Below are positions 36,691-50,300 of a stretch of 64,000 nt of DNA, in pieces. Location of the stretch: contig JAIXMN010000013.1 of the NCBI GenBank assembly GCA_025716815.1, positions 496,001-560,000 on the forward strand. Reading direction: 5' to 3'. The stretch's first letter is position 1; each line of letters starts with the position of its first letter. This DNA is from Dichotomocladium elegans (Eukaryota > Mucoromycota > Mucoromycetes > Mucorales > Lichtheimiaceae). The notes beneath the pieces are model-generated. The model saw nothing but the letters and a program-made list of their open reading frames with translations, was not told the origin of the DNA and ran no database searches. A program made the position numbers and the translations under genes.

Positions 36691-39600
36691 CTACTTGTTG
36701 CCCAACCAGCTGGTGCCACTAAAGGTGCTTCCTATCTTCCAATCGCCGTCTATATCCGGTGACGTGCCTCGCGTGCTAATGTCAACAATGGCCGGGTTGA
36801 GTCCAAGAGTAGTGCTCTTCTTGCGCCGCACTGCTGCATATTCTAGCGCTGGTGCCTGCATCGATCGAGATCTGCGCACCGATCCTCCTGCGCTACGCGA
36901 CGCCCGTAACGTCGGATAAGGAATTGGGCGAGGTTGGCTGCCGCTCGTATTATTACTGTTATTTGCACCGCTCCGTGCGGTACGCGGAAAGCTTGACGCT
37001 GGCCCTGTGCGGTCAAGATCGCTCCGTTTACGGCGGATGATAGGGGTTGTTGCCGGTGCTGCTACTCGGTCGCTCATATACTTTGCTGTAATTGATTCGT
37101 GCGACACAGATCGCACCAATGTCTTGTCCGAGTCATGCTCTTCTTGATGTTGGTGAGCTAACGCTGAGGACCGGCCAAACATGTTCGTGAGCCATGATAA
37201 TGGACCCCCTTCAATACTTTTATTATTCGCAGCTCGACGAATTTCCCGCTTCCTGAGCACTTCTTCCTCTGCACGAACGTCACTCTCTTTGACTTTCTTG
37301 ACATACTCCACTTGCAGATCATTCATCGTGATGCGGAGTTGGCCGATTTCGGACAGGATATCTTGGATTGCAGCAAGTGTCGGAGAAAAGTCTTCCATCG
37401 AGACGTCGTGCCGCCAGGGCTCGTCGCCATTTTCCTCTTCTATCCACAGAAAACGTGCTCGCAAACTGACCACGTCTTCCAAGATGTTTTCAATTATAGA
37501 GTTACTCATCGTGCTAAGTTCCAGGATGTCAAATGCCCGACGAAGTCGCCGGTTTAAGGCGCGGATGTCGGTAGCCCGGAGGCGCTCGAGTGTCTGGGAC
37601 ATTTGTGTACGGAGAATATGGTAAGGGCTGCCAGTTTCTTCTTCTGCGATAACCTCGCTGGCAATTGTGCCCGTTGTAGCTTGAGATGTGATGGATACAG
37701 AGTTTCTCATGAAAGGCGGCTTTGTCGCTTGTACGCCAGATTCCTGAAGAATTTAGTTTATCAGAGGCTTGATACGAGAAATAACGGATAAGGGCGGCGA
37801 GTTGATTTTTGACTTACCGCCTGTCTCTGTTCCGTGGCTTCCGACAAGAGCGCGCTTTCCTCGTCTGCAAGTTTCGCCTCAAGGTCCTTAGGCAGTGGTG
37901 GGGACGGGGACTGCTGCTGTTGTTGTTGCTGGTGCATGTGTAGATGGAAATGATGATGGATGACCGACAAGTCTTGGTTCCTGGTTGGCATTGATGATGA
38001 GGCGGCAGGGGACGGTGTCTGGTGAATTGACATAGGCGGACCCGATTCCACGTCGGCCGCTCTGCGGCGGTCCCGGGTCGTCATGGTCGCAGCGGACCGT
38101 AATCGTAAATTCCCTTGTCTCCTAAGCCCCGGGCGTCCTGATTTATGTTCATTTCCATCGTCTTGTGGAGGGACTGACATACTCAGAAACTGTTCGTCAT
38201 CATCTTCATTATGAGCGGTAACTTTTCTAGGTTGCCCAATATCTTCTTCAACAGGGGATGAAGTTTGGTCTGGTTTGATCCATCCATCCGGGGTTCCTAA
38301 TGGGCTGAGTCCCCTTTCCAGTTCTTCAATGCGACAATTAAGTGTGATAACCTCATTGCGAGTATCTGATAACACTTCGCGACACTCCAAGAGATCACTT
38401 TTGAGCTTGCTATTTGCACCGGCAAGCTCTCTAATAAGAGCTATCAGATGTGCTTGCTGGTTCTGGCTCGGTGTATCTGCCGCTGTCGGTGTCAATACAG
38501 CTGCTTGTGGCGATGTCATTGCCGATGTAAGCTATTTTCGAGGTCCACGCGGCACTATTTTAATAAATTTCACATATCCAAATACTACCTGCGCCTTACC
38601 TTTAGAACATCGCCCCGTAAACGCTCATTAGATTCGCGAAGCCAAGTTAAGTTTGGATGCTTGTCATTAGTGGCAATACCAAGCTCCTCCTGGTTCAGTT
38701 TGAGACGTTCATATGCACTGCATACAGTTTCTGGAGAAGTATTCCTCATATGAATGAGAGAAGACAACGGCTTCTCTAGACTATTTCTAGGGTCTTACCA
38801 TATCTAGACTTTAGCTTCTTATGCTTGGATTCTAGAGTCAGTTCTGCCTTGCGCGATATCGCCAGTTCTTGTTTTGTGTCTTCTAACTTTTTGCGCTTAG
38901 GAGTCAGTAAATACGCACTGGCTTGATATTTGATAAGACCGGATACCTTTGCACGCAAGTTCTCTTCACGAGTATCGGCTTGGCGAACCATGAACTTAAA
39001 TATCCGTAGTTTGTCAATTTCAACGGTTTTGGCTGTAATATCACTGGAAAGTTGCAAACAGCGTGCATTTGCCACTTCCAGATCTGCCACTGTTTCCCTT
39101 AATGTCTAGATACAATAAAAAGATTATGGAAGAGGTGCATAAGACCTATGCACTCCTACTGCTAAACAGTGTCGGGATGGATGTATCTTACTTTTTGGGT
39201 TTTTTGGTATTCCCATGTTGTCTTGTTATTTTTCTCAATTAATTCCTTTCTGGTGTTGTCTGCATCCTCAAGCAGCTGTTCTAACTGTCTTGTCTTTTCA
39301 CGGAATTCCTCGACCTACAGGATCGTCGTCAGCTAAGCCGATAATCTGGGTTACACCAACCAACACTATCTATCCAATACATACTTGCTGTTCCAAAGTT
39401 GCCTTGACTTCATTAGATTCATTTACAAACATTTCATGCTTATCCAGAAGACTTTGTCCAATTTCTTTTTGTATTTCAGATATGTCGGAGGAAATTAGGA
39501 GAGCGAGCGAGCGTGAGGTATGCATGCGGTCGACATCCGACCCTTACCAGCAGCTAAGCGAGCATCCCCCTCCAATTTCCGAACAGCGTTAGCCAATTTT

Positions 39601-39836
39601 TCATACGCCTCGCAATCAGGCTGGCTGCAACAGCGACAGGTACCATCAAGGAGCGATTGCGTCGTGGAATTGCTTGTCTCTGATATGCTTCGAGAGAGCC
39701 AGTCCTGGAGTGATTCCTCAATTGAAGGAGGATAAGGTGTACCACTGACGACATCTTCCCTTGACAAAGCAACAGGGAGAGTGCTAGCTCGGCCACCGTT
39801 GTGCCGGGCACGCGATCGCTGTCGATTCATTGACAT
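36691..39836 (-). CDS. Long coiled-coil protein with an AAEIGQSLL (CC1-box-like) motif
   Basis: Several exons join into a protein of roughly 900 residues. The first exon (39836 to about 39547) encodes a basic Ser/Arg-rich start, then CRCCSQPDCEAYEKLANAVRKLE and ARLAA. The next exon (from about 39468) continues EIGQSLLDKHEMFVNESNEV, so the splice creates AAEIGQSLLDK, similar to the CC1 box (AAxxGxxLL) of dynein adaptors such as BICD, TRAK and HAP1. Coiled coil follows across exons near 39350-38600, a low-complexity middle with polyQ lies around 37920, and a second helical region (about 37700-37230) contains LRATDIRALNRRLRRAFD and EDVVSLRARFLWIEEE. The C-terminus is Ser/Arg-rich and ends SGTSWLGNK at 36691. 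I do not know the family by name. An adaptor or polarity-scaffold role is inferred from the motif and coiled coils only. Confidence 0.7.
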
Positions 39837-42800
39837 GCTTCAATGTTGAGCAAGCACACACAATTGACACGTGTGGGCACAATGCGTTCAAGTTATACAA
39901 GGAGGAAAAGAGAGAAAGAAATGGAGAGACAAAGAGACAGAGAGATAAAGTAAGGAGAAAGAAAATGTTCTTAGGAAAGAGAAACAGAGGAATAAAAATG
40001 CGATTAATGTGAAGAGAGACATGGACGTTGCTATGGCAACGACGCTCTCAGAGAGAAAGAAAAGCAGAATTGGATGCGATTGCTTTGCTGCAAAATATAT
40101 AAAGGTATTGATCGCATACGGGTCAACGCTGTATAAAAAGTCTATTTACGGATTAGCACCGCATGACGCTATGTGTAGAAGAGTTGCATCCAATGCCGCG
40201 CGCAGCCTAACAGCAGGCTAGGAAAAAAATAGGTGAATGAAAAATGCCGCGAGTCCGAAAATACCGAAATGGAATACCCGGCGTCCAATCAGCTGATTCG
40301 GTGTATTCACCGCCCTAGTGACACCTGTTCTCTCATGTACTGCCCTGCCGAAAAAGGCAACTATCCCTTTTGTTTCGAGGATCTGCCTTACACAACAGGA
40401 ACAAGAGTTTTGTTCCTTAAGCAGCAAATGAGAATAAGCCTTGATGTGCTTTCACAGGCTGGCTAACCAGATGACAATGGTTAGAGGAGAGAGAGAAATA
40501 GCGACGTATCTACATTTGGTAGTATTTTTTGCCCCACTTCCATGCTCTCCAAGCCGGTCCCTGCCCCGCATCCGCCTCCCCAATGTCACCATATTTTGTG
40601 CCTTACGCAGGATGCCTTATCTTTGATGACAGGAGGCAATCGTGAGTGATACGTACACATACGTTGGATGTTTTACGCTCATTTGATAAATCCATTTGTG
40701 TTCATAGCAATATGTTCGTTTATAAAATTACGAGATGGTCATATGCTTCAACAATCTCACCACATACATCATTACTGCTTCAAATCGGAAAACACGATAT
40801 CATCTTCCTTGTTCAGTTACCGTATTAACATACATATGGAAATAGGAAAACAGAGTGCAGCACCATCCTCTCCTTGAATTACGCATCATGCCAATGGCAT
40901 TTTAGTCATCGCTTCCTTGTGTTCTCAGCTACCTGACCAAGTCTTAAGGAGATCATTTTCTTTCTAAAGAGAGGAGATATCAGACAGTACATAGGCATCG
41001 CCCTATTTTTTTTTACAAGTATTATCCTTATATAGGCGAGACACATATTCTAACGCCACTTATTTCAACCAGTCAATGCTCAAACAGAGTCAAGCTCTTA
41101 TCCTGACCAGCTTGTTTCAGCAGACATCTTTCTACCAGGCGCTGTGCTCAAAGGCTTCCGATCATTCTGTAAACACCCCCCCCAGCTATACTCATTTATG
41201 GCCGTATCACCAAGTAGGAAAGCACACATAGCCAGATGGGTGACATCCGAAGGATCCAATTGTCTTGCTGATTGGACCCTCATCTTTGGCTAACGGGTTC
41301 AGTAGTTTCGCTACGTAAAGTAGTCTCTTTGTTTATCACCAACTCTTTTGCCGCTATATAAGATGGAATCTTTCACCCCATTCATTTCATCTGTCTTGCT
41401 CTTCCTGTCGTCGTAGCTTCCAGATATTTTGCTCGCTAGGGTAGACGTAGATTTGATAGCAGGAAGTATTTTCGCATGTATTACACAGTATTATTGAATT
41501 CGCCCAGTGTCTGGTGCTCATCACTGCTTGTATCCCATCAAATGGGTTCGCACAGTCGGGCTTCGTAGTGATGGATGTGAGAGTCACGCCTCAGCTTCTG
41601 TGAACTTTTATAAAATGTACTTGATAGTATAATCGATGCACAATCGCCAACAGCAAATGCGGGATAGGACGCCGTGTGTCAAAAAAGTTTGTATACGCAT
41701 CTTCCCGTGTGACACCAACCACTGCATACCCAATTCACCTGTTAAAGAGGTCGGCAGCAATATCCATACCGGTAGGCCTACGCTATATAGCACAAAAATC
41801 CTAAACATCTTCCTTTATTCAGCAAAAGCTACGTGCAGTGCTGTCTTTTCGATACAGGATATGATTCTGGACTGTGCTGCCATAGCGACCTGGGTGGCTC
41901 CAGTATTTTCATATGCTTCGTACCTTGACTAGATGGGTGAGACTTGCTAATCCAATCGTAAACAGGAGTTTTTCATAGACCATAAAACGCTTCTCTCACC
42001 ACTAATACTCTAAACGCCGCTAACGTATCTTCCAGGTCAACGTTAACGGAGTTTCCCTCTTAATAAGTGCCCGTTTACTTTAAGTCGCGACCACTGGGAA
42101 TAGTTCAAGGAGGAGCCGCATCTCCGGTATCCCTGGTATAAATCGAATGAGAGCTCGGAAGCAAAACATGCAGAGGGTTGCTTGCGCCCCCAGCCCCGCG
42201 GTGTAGTGAATGTACCACTATCAGATTGGAAAGCATGTGTGTGGCCAAAAATAATTATAGAATGATGCTATCTTCGTTGCACTCAAGATGTCGTAAAGTG
42301 TACACTGCATTCCCCCCCCAGAGTCTCCCGCTTGCCGCCCAACAGCGGAATTCTCAATTTGGTCAAATTCGAGATAACCTGTGTGAATAGCTGCCGCCTA
42401 GCTGATGTGATACATTCGTAGTTTCTATCGCCTGTGACAGGATGCAATGCAAGTGGAGGCACCTATTTGTGTGCTCCCTAGGCAATACCAGTGCATCAAC
42501 GTCTTGGTGCATGTAGGAGATCAAGCTCCCATCAATATCAGTGAAGATTCAGGTAGGTGAATATGCCAAGCGTTACGCAGCTTTTTTCATAGTATCGCTG
42601 AACAAGCTGACATCAATAACATATTGTTGCACAAAGAAGAACGTCGTTTTCTGCTTCCGGCGACGCATTATCTTCGGGCGATGGTTTCATATCGCTTTAC
42701 CTGCAGCATCTGCAGCATCTGCAGCAACAGCAACAGCAGCAGCAATACCATTATGTGTTACTAAAATTGGAATAATTTCTATTGCAAGCTGCTGTACAAA

Positions 42801-44871
42801 CATTACGACGCCCACCTGATGTCTCTATGTTTGCAATGCAACAGAAAAAAGTTTCAATGTGACTCAGCCGGTTTCAAACACGTGGCGCGGCATCGCATTT
42901 CAAAAAATATCAAACAAACACACGTGTCGACTTCCTTTGTATACAAACAAAAAGCGTCGCACTGTCGCTTCGTACCTCAATCTAACGACAACAAGTTAAA
43001 TCACTTCCATTACGCGTTTACCGTTGCAATGGTTTTAGCATATATATATGATACTTACTCTGAATTTTTGAGAATCGGATGCTGCGGCCGCTCGCTGTAA
43101 TGATATACCAGGTTCTAAGCAAAATACGAACTATCATTTATAGCGGACGGTTATCTTAGGTATGCCAGTTGGAGATGAGTAAACCATGAGCCTCAGAACC
43201 ATCCGATTTGAATATCAGTAACTATCGCCTCCGGAGATGATTTTGTCAAAGTTGCATTGCTTTGAACTCCATCCCCCTCCTTGACTTGGGTGTTTTATCA
43301 TTTCTTTGATGGGTTAGTTTCTCCATATCGCGTACATACTCTGGTGGTAAATCCTTCTTGACTCGCATTTGTAAATTTAACAATGTTGCTGGAGACGGTA
43401 TGTATGGATTATAATGCTGCAGCACAACAGCGATCGATAATAGATCTGAAATTCTTGGCCATGATTTGCTGGCTGAATGTCATAACAGTAGATATTGATT
43501 ATGCCAACCTCTTTGTGCTTCATGGACAATTTCAACTGGGCATGGAACCGCGAACATGGTCAATTGCCAGAAGAAAACTTTAACGCAAGGAGCCTGCTCA
43601 ATGCTCACTATCTCACTATCTTACCCCAGAACCCGATTCCCTTTATCATTATAATGTCTAAAACCAATGGAAATCTCCAAAGCTGTAATACCCTAATACG
43701 CTTCTTTTGTGTATAGATTTATGTCGACATGGTCATTTGAATGGCTAATGCGGCGGTCACGCGAGGGCGGAACATACGTATCTTCCATGTTAGATGAAGC
43801 AAGTATAGTGCAAACAGTTTCAACTCTTTATCTTTGTAACAAATTTGCCGTAAGGACAGTGTTACATAATCTACAGATGCAAATTATTAGTAAGAGATGC
43901 GACGACCAATGTGTCTGACAGAGCGAAGCAATGTCAGAAGAGAATTTGACTCCGTTGTATCCTTCAGCGATCTCACTATGCAGCTTCTATAGGAATAAAA
44001 CATCGACAAATGTATATGTAGTTATTTTTTATTCATATTTGGTAACGGTCACGAAGCTACGTAGCTATATTTACACAAATAGTCTGCAAAAAGGAAAGTT
44101 CGTATGTTAAACATCGAAATTTCCTACAGTTTGATAGACCATTTCACCAAATGTAGATATGAGTTTAGTTTCGTATTATTGGCCAAAAATGCAAATTTAT
44201 TTGATCAAGATAATAGTTGATCATAGAGATTCGGACTTGTTCTATCGTGTCCTATCTGCAAACTTACGCAGTGCTCGATTAAGCACTTATAATATGTACT
44301 TCTAGGTACAACACCATCTCTCAATCGAGATGCTTATTTGACGGATAGCCTATGTATTCCGCCTTGTCACCATCCTCTGAAGCCTTAAACCACGTATATG
44401 ACATAGAATACGGCTTAGCGAGATGTAATGATTAATATGTTAAGATACTAAAAAGAGTCAGCAGATTTCCTGAGATACCTGTACTTATTTTTATCCAAAA
44501 TAAACTTCGTACATAAGATGAAATAATGTCGTTCAAATCTCGAAAACAATAACGCATAATATTATACGAAATTGTCGTATCACCAGGTACAAAGATTCCG
44601 TTAGTCAACAGAAAATATTAACACATTCCCTTTACACTATGACTACCCAACCCGGCTCACACGAGGCATATGTAAATGTATACATGGCGATAGCGATGGC
44701 GGATAATTGGTGGTGCGGCAGGGGCAGCGACAGGAGCATACTAGTGGCATAATGGCGGGCACGAAGCCGGCGAAAGATGGTGCATCAGCAAATTACGCCG
44801 GATGAGCGCAGGGACAAGGCAGACGACGCCGAAAAACGGAACATCTTGGGTGGGAGCAATGCCAAAGTGGC

Positions 44872-44903
<32 letters not shown>

Positions 44904-45989
44904 ACGCAAGAAGCAAGAAGCTAAAAACAAATGAGAGGAAGACCCTGCACAAAGGCAGCCAAATCACGACCACACTGGATAATGGGATATCCGTTTTGAT
45001 CTCTCTTCCATGACTCGTCAAGTACGGGTAAAATTGGTCACCCTACAAAGGACAGAAAGCGTTAGATTCGAATAATAAGTGAGTCGATATAAATTTTATA
45101 CTGGATAGCCTATGGAAGAGAGACTAAGGATGGATTTGATAGAGGGAAATAGTTCGCTCAGAACCTCTACTGTTTATGAAATAAGTACCGTGAAGTATCG
45201 GATGATATCCTCCTTCAGAAAACTTGCCTCTACGACTTTCATCGCTGCTATTTCACGATGCTTCTTATTTATCAGACCACAGATTTGTTGCAGACAAGTT
45301 TAAACGGGCCATTTGATTTTTCATATTGTCATCATGGTGATCAAGGTACACACAGAGATGGCTCAGTTGCAAACCATTGCATCAAGGGTATTGTGACAGT
45401 CGAAGTGGCATTGACTGATGACGAGGCATCAGGAGAATTCATGTTGTTGTGCGCCATAGGCTGCGTATTAAAACCGCTACTCCATCAAACTTCCTATCGC
45501 ATATCAATGAACATGTGTGTAATTGTACATTTATTATCGATGATAAACAAACGTGCACTCCACAGAGAACTCATAGCATAACAAAGCTCTTTATCATATG
45601 TTTCACTGATGTGCCGTTCTATACAATCAAGCAAGTGACCATACAGCTGTCATAGTTATAAAAGTATATTTCTTCGTTTTATCCGAGATCGATCTACACT
45701 GCATCATTGTATATAGGAGTAATGCTCCTTATATCTCAACAATCCTTCAACATATCCAAAAGCATTTGTGATCATATCTTCTCATACTCACTCTTTTTCT
45801 TATCTTTCTTAGCATATTCATATGCATATACGTACTGTGGCGGGCTATAGATTTATTACAAGCCAGACGATAGTTTTTCCCCCATTACGACAAACTAGAC
45901 ACCTGTAAGAACGAGAGACAAATCCATTAAAACCACTCAACTTTAATTATTCGATGATTCATTGATTCGGGTCACCAATTTCTCACTTT
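39837..45989. other. Gene-poor, AT-rich region of about 6 kb
   Basis: I find no gene that I can support. Frames of 60-107 codons exist on both strands, but they change frame often and show no family motifs. Two patches look like decayed coding sequence. On the minus strand around 41900-41100, protein-like text jumps between frames (for example DVTHLAMCAFLLGDTAINE at 41098-41283). On the plus strand at 45258-45581 there is one 107-codon frame. A six-base tandem repeat lies at 44873-44902. Directly right of the region lies transposon relic B, which suggests a region that gathers insertions and decays. Confidence 0.5.
44873..44902. repeat. Hexanucleotide tandem repeat (ACAGGC)x5
   Basis: Five exact copies of ACAGGC lie within a short open frame (44777-45013, +), where they encode alternating Thr-Gly. 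The frame is lysine-rich after the repeat but not recognisable. Confidence 0.9.
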
Positions 45990-47240
45990 CCAAGAACATA
46001 TTACTTTTATTTTGCTCTTCACAACCGACCAAAACTGTTCTATATGATTGAGTCCAGGCGAATATCGTGGGAGATAGGCGGATTGATATCCTCCGGTTTA
46101 TGAATACGTGCATTATCCATTACCAAATAATGCCACTTCATATGTTCACACTGATCCATTTCATCCACTGTAGTCTTAAGAAAGCTGAGATACTGTCCAG
46201 CTACAGTTCCTTTGCCTGCAGTTTTGAACTGTTTCGCTCTTTTTCTTTTTTTCTTTTTTGGCTGGTGGTTGTGGGAATCGCAAACTACATTCAATGATGC
46301 CTGTTGCCGTAATTACTCCCGATATCGTAATTGTTTTCGCTCTTGTTTTCGGCACTGTAACTACTGCAGAAGTCTCTTTCTTGGGCCATGCCATGTTGCG
46401 CTTCAAATTCATATGGAAGTCAGATTCATCAAGAAAATACAGTTTCTTTTTTCTAAAGTTAATGTCGGTCATATACCATCGACGCACCTAATCAAAGCGC
46501 TCTTGGATTTTTGCGTCACTATTCCTGTCTAAAGACTGCAGGTTGTATTCATTTTTCAGAAATCGATGGAGCGTCGTTTTCGATACTTCAAAACCGTCAA
46601 ATCTCTGGCGCAATTGCTCCGTAGGACAAATGACGAATTCTCATGAATCCATTCTAAAATAAAACTCTTATGCTCTTCATTGAGAATACGTGATTGATCC
46701 CATCCTCTACGTTCATTAAAAATGGTATAAAAATCCTTTTAGCGCTGTGATGTCCATCGATAAACTGACTGAACATGGATTCCTGGCTGTTTTGCAGCAG
46801 CTGATGCAATCAAGATCTTCTCAAATATCAGTTTAAAATACCCGAGCTTCCCATTGTCGATGTACAATGTAGAGTCGCGCTTGATGTCTGCTTCTTTCAT
46901 CTGAATGTGTACGTATATCCTTTCGCTTGTGGGGTTTGCAGAGCAACAAGGCCAGAGTTAAAGATAGACTACGAAGATATTCTGTGTGACGGACAAACAG
47001 ATTGAAAAGAATAATATAACACTTCCTCATCGATGACATAGTCCATAGGTTCAGGGCAGCCTGCTCATCAACATAGGCTTGGCCATCTTCATAAAAAGAA
47101 TAAATTGCTCCTTTCAAAAGGACAGAAACCTGACTAACATTTGTAGAGATGGATACGCCAGGGTTCTTTCTGCGACATCTTTCACGGCGCATATGACATT
47201 ACTTTGTCATTACGCGTAAAGATTTCTGGGCAAGCATCTT
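45990..47240 (-). mobile_element. Decayed Tc1/mariner-type transposon (relic B)
   Basis: On the minus strand the catalytic core is readable: FLDESDFHMNLKRNMAW (first Asp, about 46434), VTVPKTRAKTITISGVI, then HYLVMDNARIHKPEDI (second Asp, about 46120). After a frame break, HIEQFWSVVKSK follows (Glu, about 46045-46010). Upstream, 46833-47192 matches the leader part of relic A (RHTEYLRSLSLTLALL against YTEYLRSISCKDNSEL). The outer end at 47180-47230 has, in reverse complement, GAAATCTTTACGCGTAATGACAA and GAAAGATGTCGCA, nearly identical to the left end of relic A. Frameshifts and stops show that the copy is dead. It lies about 130 bases beyond the 3' end of the DHX34 gene. Confidence 0.82.
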
Positions 47241-47365
47241 CTATTTTTGTGTATATCAGAAATAAATTTTTAAGAGATAAAGCAGCCGGTCAGAGATTTG
47301 ATTTAGCATGTGTATTGCCAATTTACAAATTACTTGCGAAATTTCTGAAGTCCATTATGCTAAAA

Positions 47366-50300
47366 TTAAACTACACCGCACGACGCTATGTGGTCGCGTA
47401 CTTGGTCAATTGTAAATGCATAAGTTGTATCACAAGTTAAACAATGCCAGTACATCTTAATATGAGGTGGAATTTTTTCTTGCAGCTCTGGGATTTGGGT
47501 CGCTGTGGACGGCGCGCACAAACTGTTGTAATGAAGAACTGGAGTTATTTGCACACCCTCGCGGATAACTGATGGCTTTAGTTTCAATAAAAGAAAATTA
47601 TACGTGTCTTAATTTTCACTTCTTACCTTCTTTCGGATTCCATGACCGCGGAATTCCATTATCTTCGTTAATCGGCGCTTTGTATTTCGGGTACTGGATA
47701 CCATTTAGTAATCTAACAATGCTCTCGAATATAATAGAATGGATAAATACCATCTTTATCAGCTCCGAAGCCTTAGCAACACGGAACTCGGCAGAGATAG
47801 CGGTTTCCAGGGCTTCAGTCAACTGTTCTGAACATTTGATTTAGCGACTACACGTGGATATAGTTGAAGACGCGTGTAATCAATCCTTACCAGCAAGTTG
47901 ACGCACTTCAGTTTGAAAATCAGCTTCAACCGCAGGTGTCCACATATCTGTATTAGTGTCTTCATCATTCAACCGCTTGTGTTCTTCAAGTATCTGTCTG
48001 ATTGCCTTCGGCATACTCTCCACGGAATTGGGGGTAAAAATTGTCTCTTGTCTATTTTGATCCATCTTCTTAAATAGAACGGCGAGTTTATATACGTTTT
48101 TTTTTTCGAATATAGCAAAATATTACCTCTCCTAGACCACGGTTAATTCGTTGATTCAATAACCGTTGCCATATCATCCGTAGCTTATGCGATTGGTACA
48201 AGACATATTCTGCAACTTGCGACGTTCTAAATTGAGCCATGTAATAGGAATCAAAGACGAGCACGCTACAATCGGCATTGGTATCGACTGATGCATATGT
48301 TACTACATGACTGGTTCGTCGCATATTTGTTAGTCGAACATACTAGTTTTTGCGAGCAAAAGTAGCGTGTGGATCCCTGTTTTACACGGTTAATAATGCC
48401 TAATATCGGTTTTTATGATAACATACCAGGCACTCGCGTGATCCCCAGAAGATAGGGCTTATTAGTCTCTAATAGATGAAGATAACAAAGCAATTGGTGA
48501 TGCAATGCTTGTTCAACAGCGAGATCATCTGGATCACGCCGAGTTCACAAGTCGATTGATTAATACGCTATGCTATTTCTCTTTCCAACTTTATACCTTT
48601 TCGCACATTTTCTCCAAGTCCTTGTACCCAATCTGGGTGTGCAGCAATAACACTAGTAGGATGAATCGATATAAAATTTTTGACTTTGAGAAAAATCAGC
48701 TGTCGTATTTTACGTGCGGGCCCATTATGACGATAGATTGGAAAACACGTTTTACCTGGAGTATGGAAGACAATCTCATTACTGTTTCTGTACGGGTTAT
48801 GCTCATCACCTATTGCAAGTTGGGGATAAAATGCTGAACAGACAATGAGCTTGATAAGGCTGATATCTCGTTCACTGAGTGCGGCAGCGCGCTCTCTTAA
48901 ATCTTTAAGATTATTTGCGATGGAAAACTCGAGGTCACGTATATCAGCTGTGCTATTATCATTTTCCACTAGATATGCGGAACAAGAAGTTAAACATCCT
49001 CTGTCATTTCCAGCAAAGCTCAAATTCTTACTCTGCCAGTCTTCTTGACCTTCATACTCTACGTTTAACATTCTGCGTCGCTTGCTTGATCGTTGTTCAT
49101 ACTTTTCCCGCTTGATCATATCACGTTTTGACTGGTATGCTTTCTATACAAGGTGGTTAACTAGCTTTATGGTTGTACAATCTATAAGATTTTACCTGAT
49201 CCTCTACGTCTCTGTCGTCAGCAAGATATTGCAATAAACCGGGCTGAAAATCGTTTAAAACTTTCTCAAACTGCCTTTTCATTTTCGCAATCTATAAAGA
49301 AAAAAGACCGAGTAAAGACCGAGTAAATACTTTTTTTCGTCTGCTATGTACTTCATAAAGTCGATGCTCGCCAACACCATGACGTGCACACCATTTGCGA
49401 GACGATGTCCTTCGGTCTGCCTTTGCTTCCAGCCACTGCTGCCATAAATTTAACAGCGTGATGGGATCACCGTGTTGTGAATCCAGCACTCGTCTATTCT
49501 GCACTCAAAAAAAGGTCGCTCAATGAAACGTCCCGGAAAGTGCACATCAGCTAATTACCCTTAAAATATCCGAGTTTGTATCGGGAGAAAGGCGTATGAA
49601 GGGCGATTGCACACTCAAGCTCGCAGCAATAGTTATTACGGGATCGACAAGATTGAATACCTATTAAGCCAAGGAAGATAAATATATGTTTCGCAGAATG
49701 ATGGATAATTCTTGTATTACAGTAGCCATTAAGAGCATCTTTCCGATTACGGCGTCTACCGGTAAATTTGACAGGACTGATCCGAGTCCTGTAATATTTT
49801 CATCATTGTCAAGCGCGCCCAAATTTTTCAGAAACTCAATAGAAGCATTGAGCGCGTCCGGATGGGGGGGCTAAGAATGTTCGCTTTATCAAGACTAAGC
49901 ATTTATTTGGGGTGCTTCGTAAACGTACCTCAATGAAATCAAATGTTCGCGGGTTACCTAACTCTAGCCCTTTAATCTGCAATATCAAGGGTTCCAGGGG
50001 TGCACGCTGGATCTCAGGGACGGGAAACTCATTGAAGTGGTTGAATTCATTCTCCGAGTAAAGACGGAAACACTCTCCGGGGCCTGTTCGGCCGCTTCGA
50101 CCGGCCCGCTGCTTTGCACTTGCTTGGGACACCCAGAACTCAGAGAGCTTGCTCATGTTAGATGTTGCATCATGGCTCAGCTCTTTCACCTTTCCGGAAT
50201 CAATCACGAATCGGATCCCATCAATCGTAAGGCTGGTCTCTGCAATATTGGTGCTGATGATACACTTCCGCACACCTTCGGGTGGCATATCAAAGACCTT

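Noticed and set aside
42819..43100. Cys-containing frame considered as a zinc-cluster protein
   Set aside because: Only one CxxC pair and no second half of a zinc cluster or finger; composition is like the surrounding decayed DNA.
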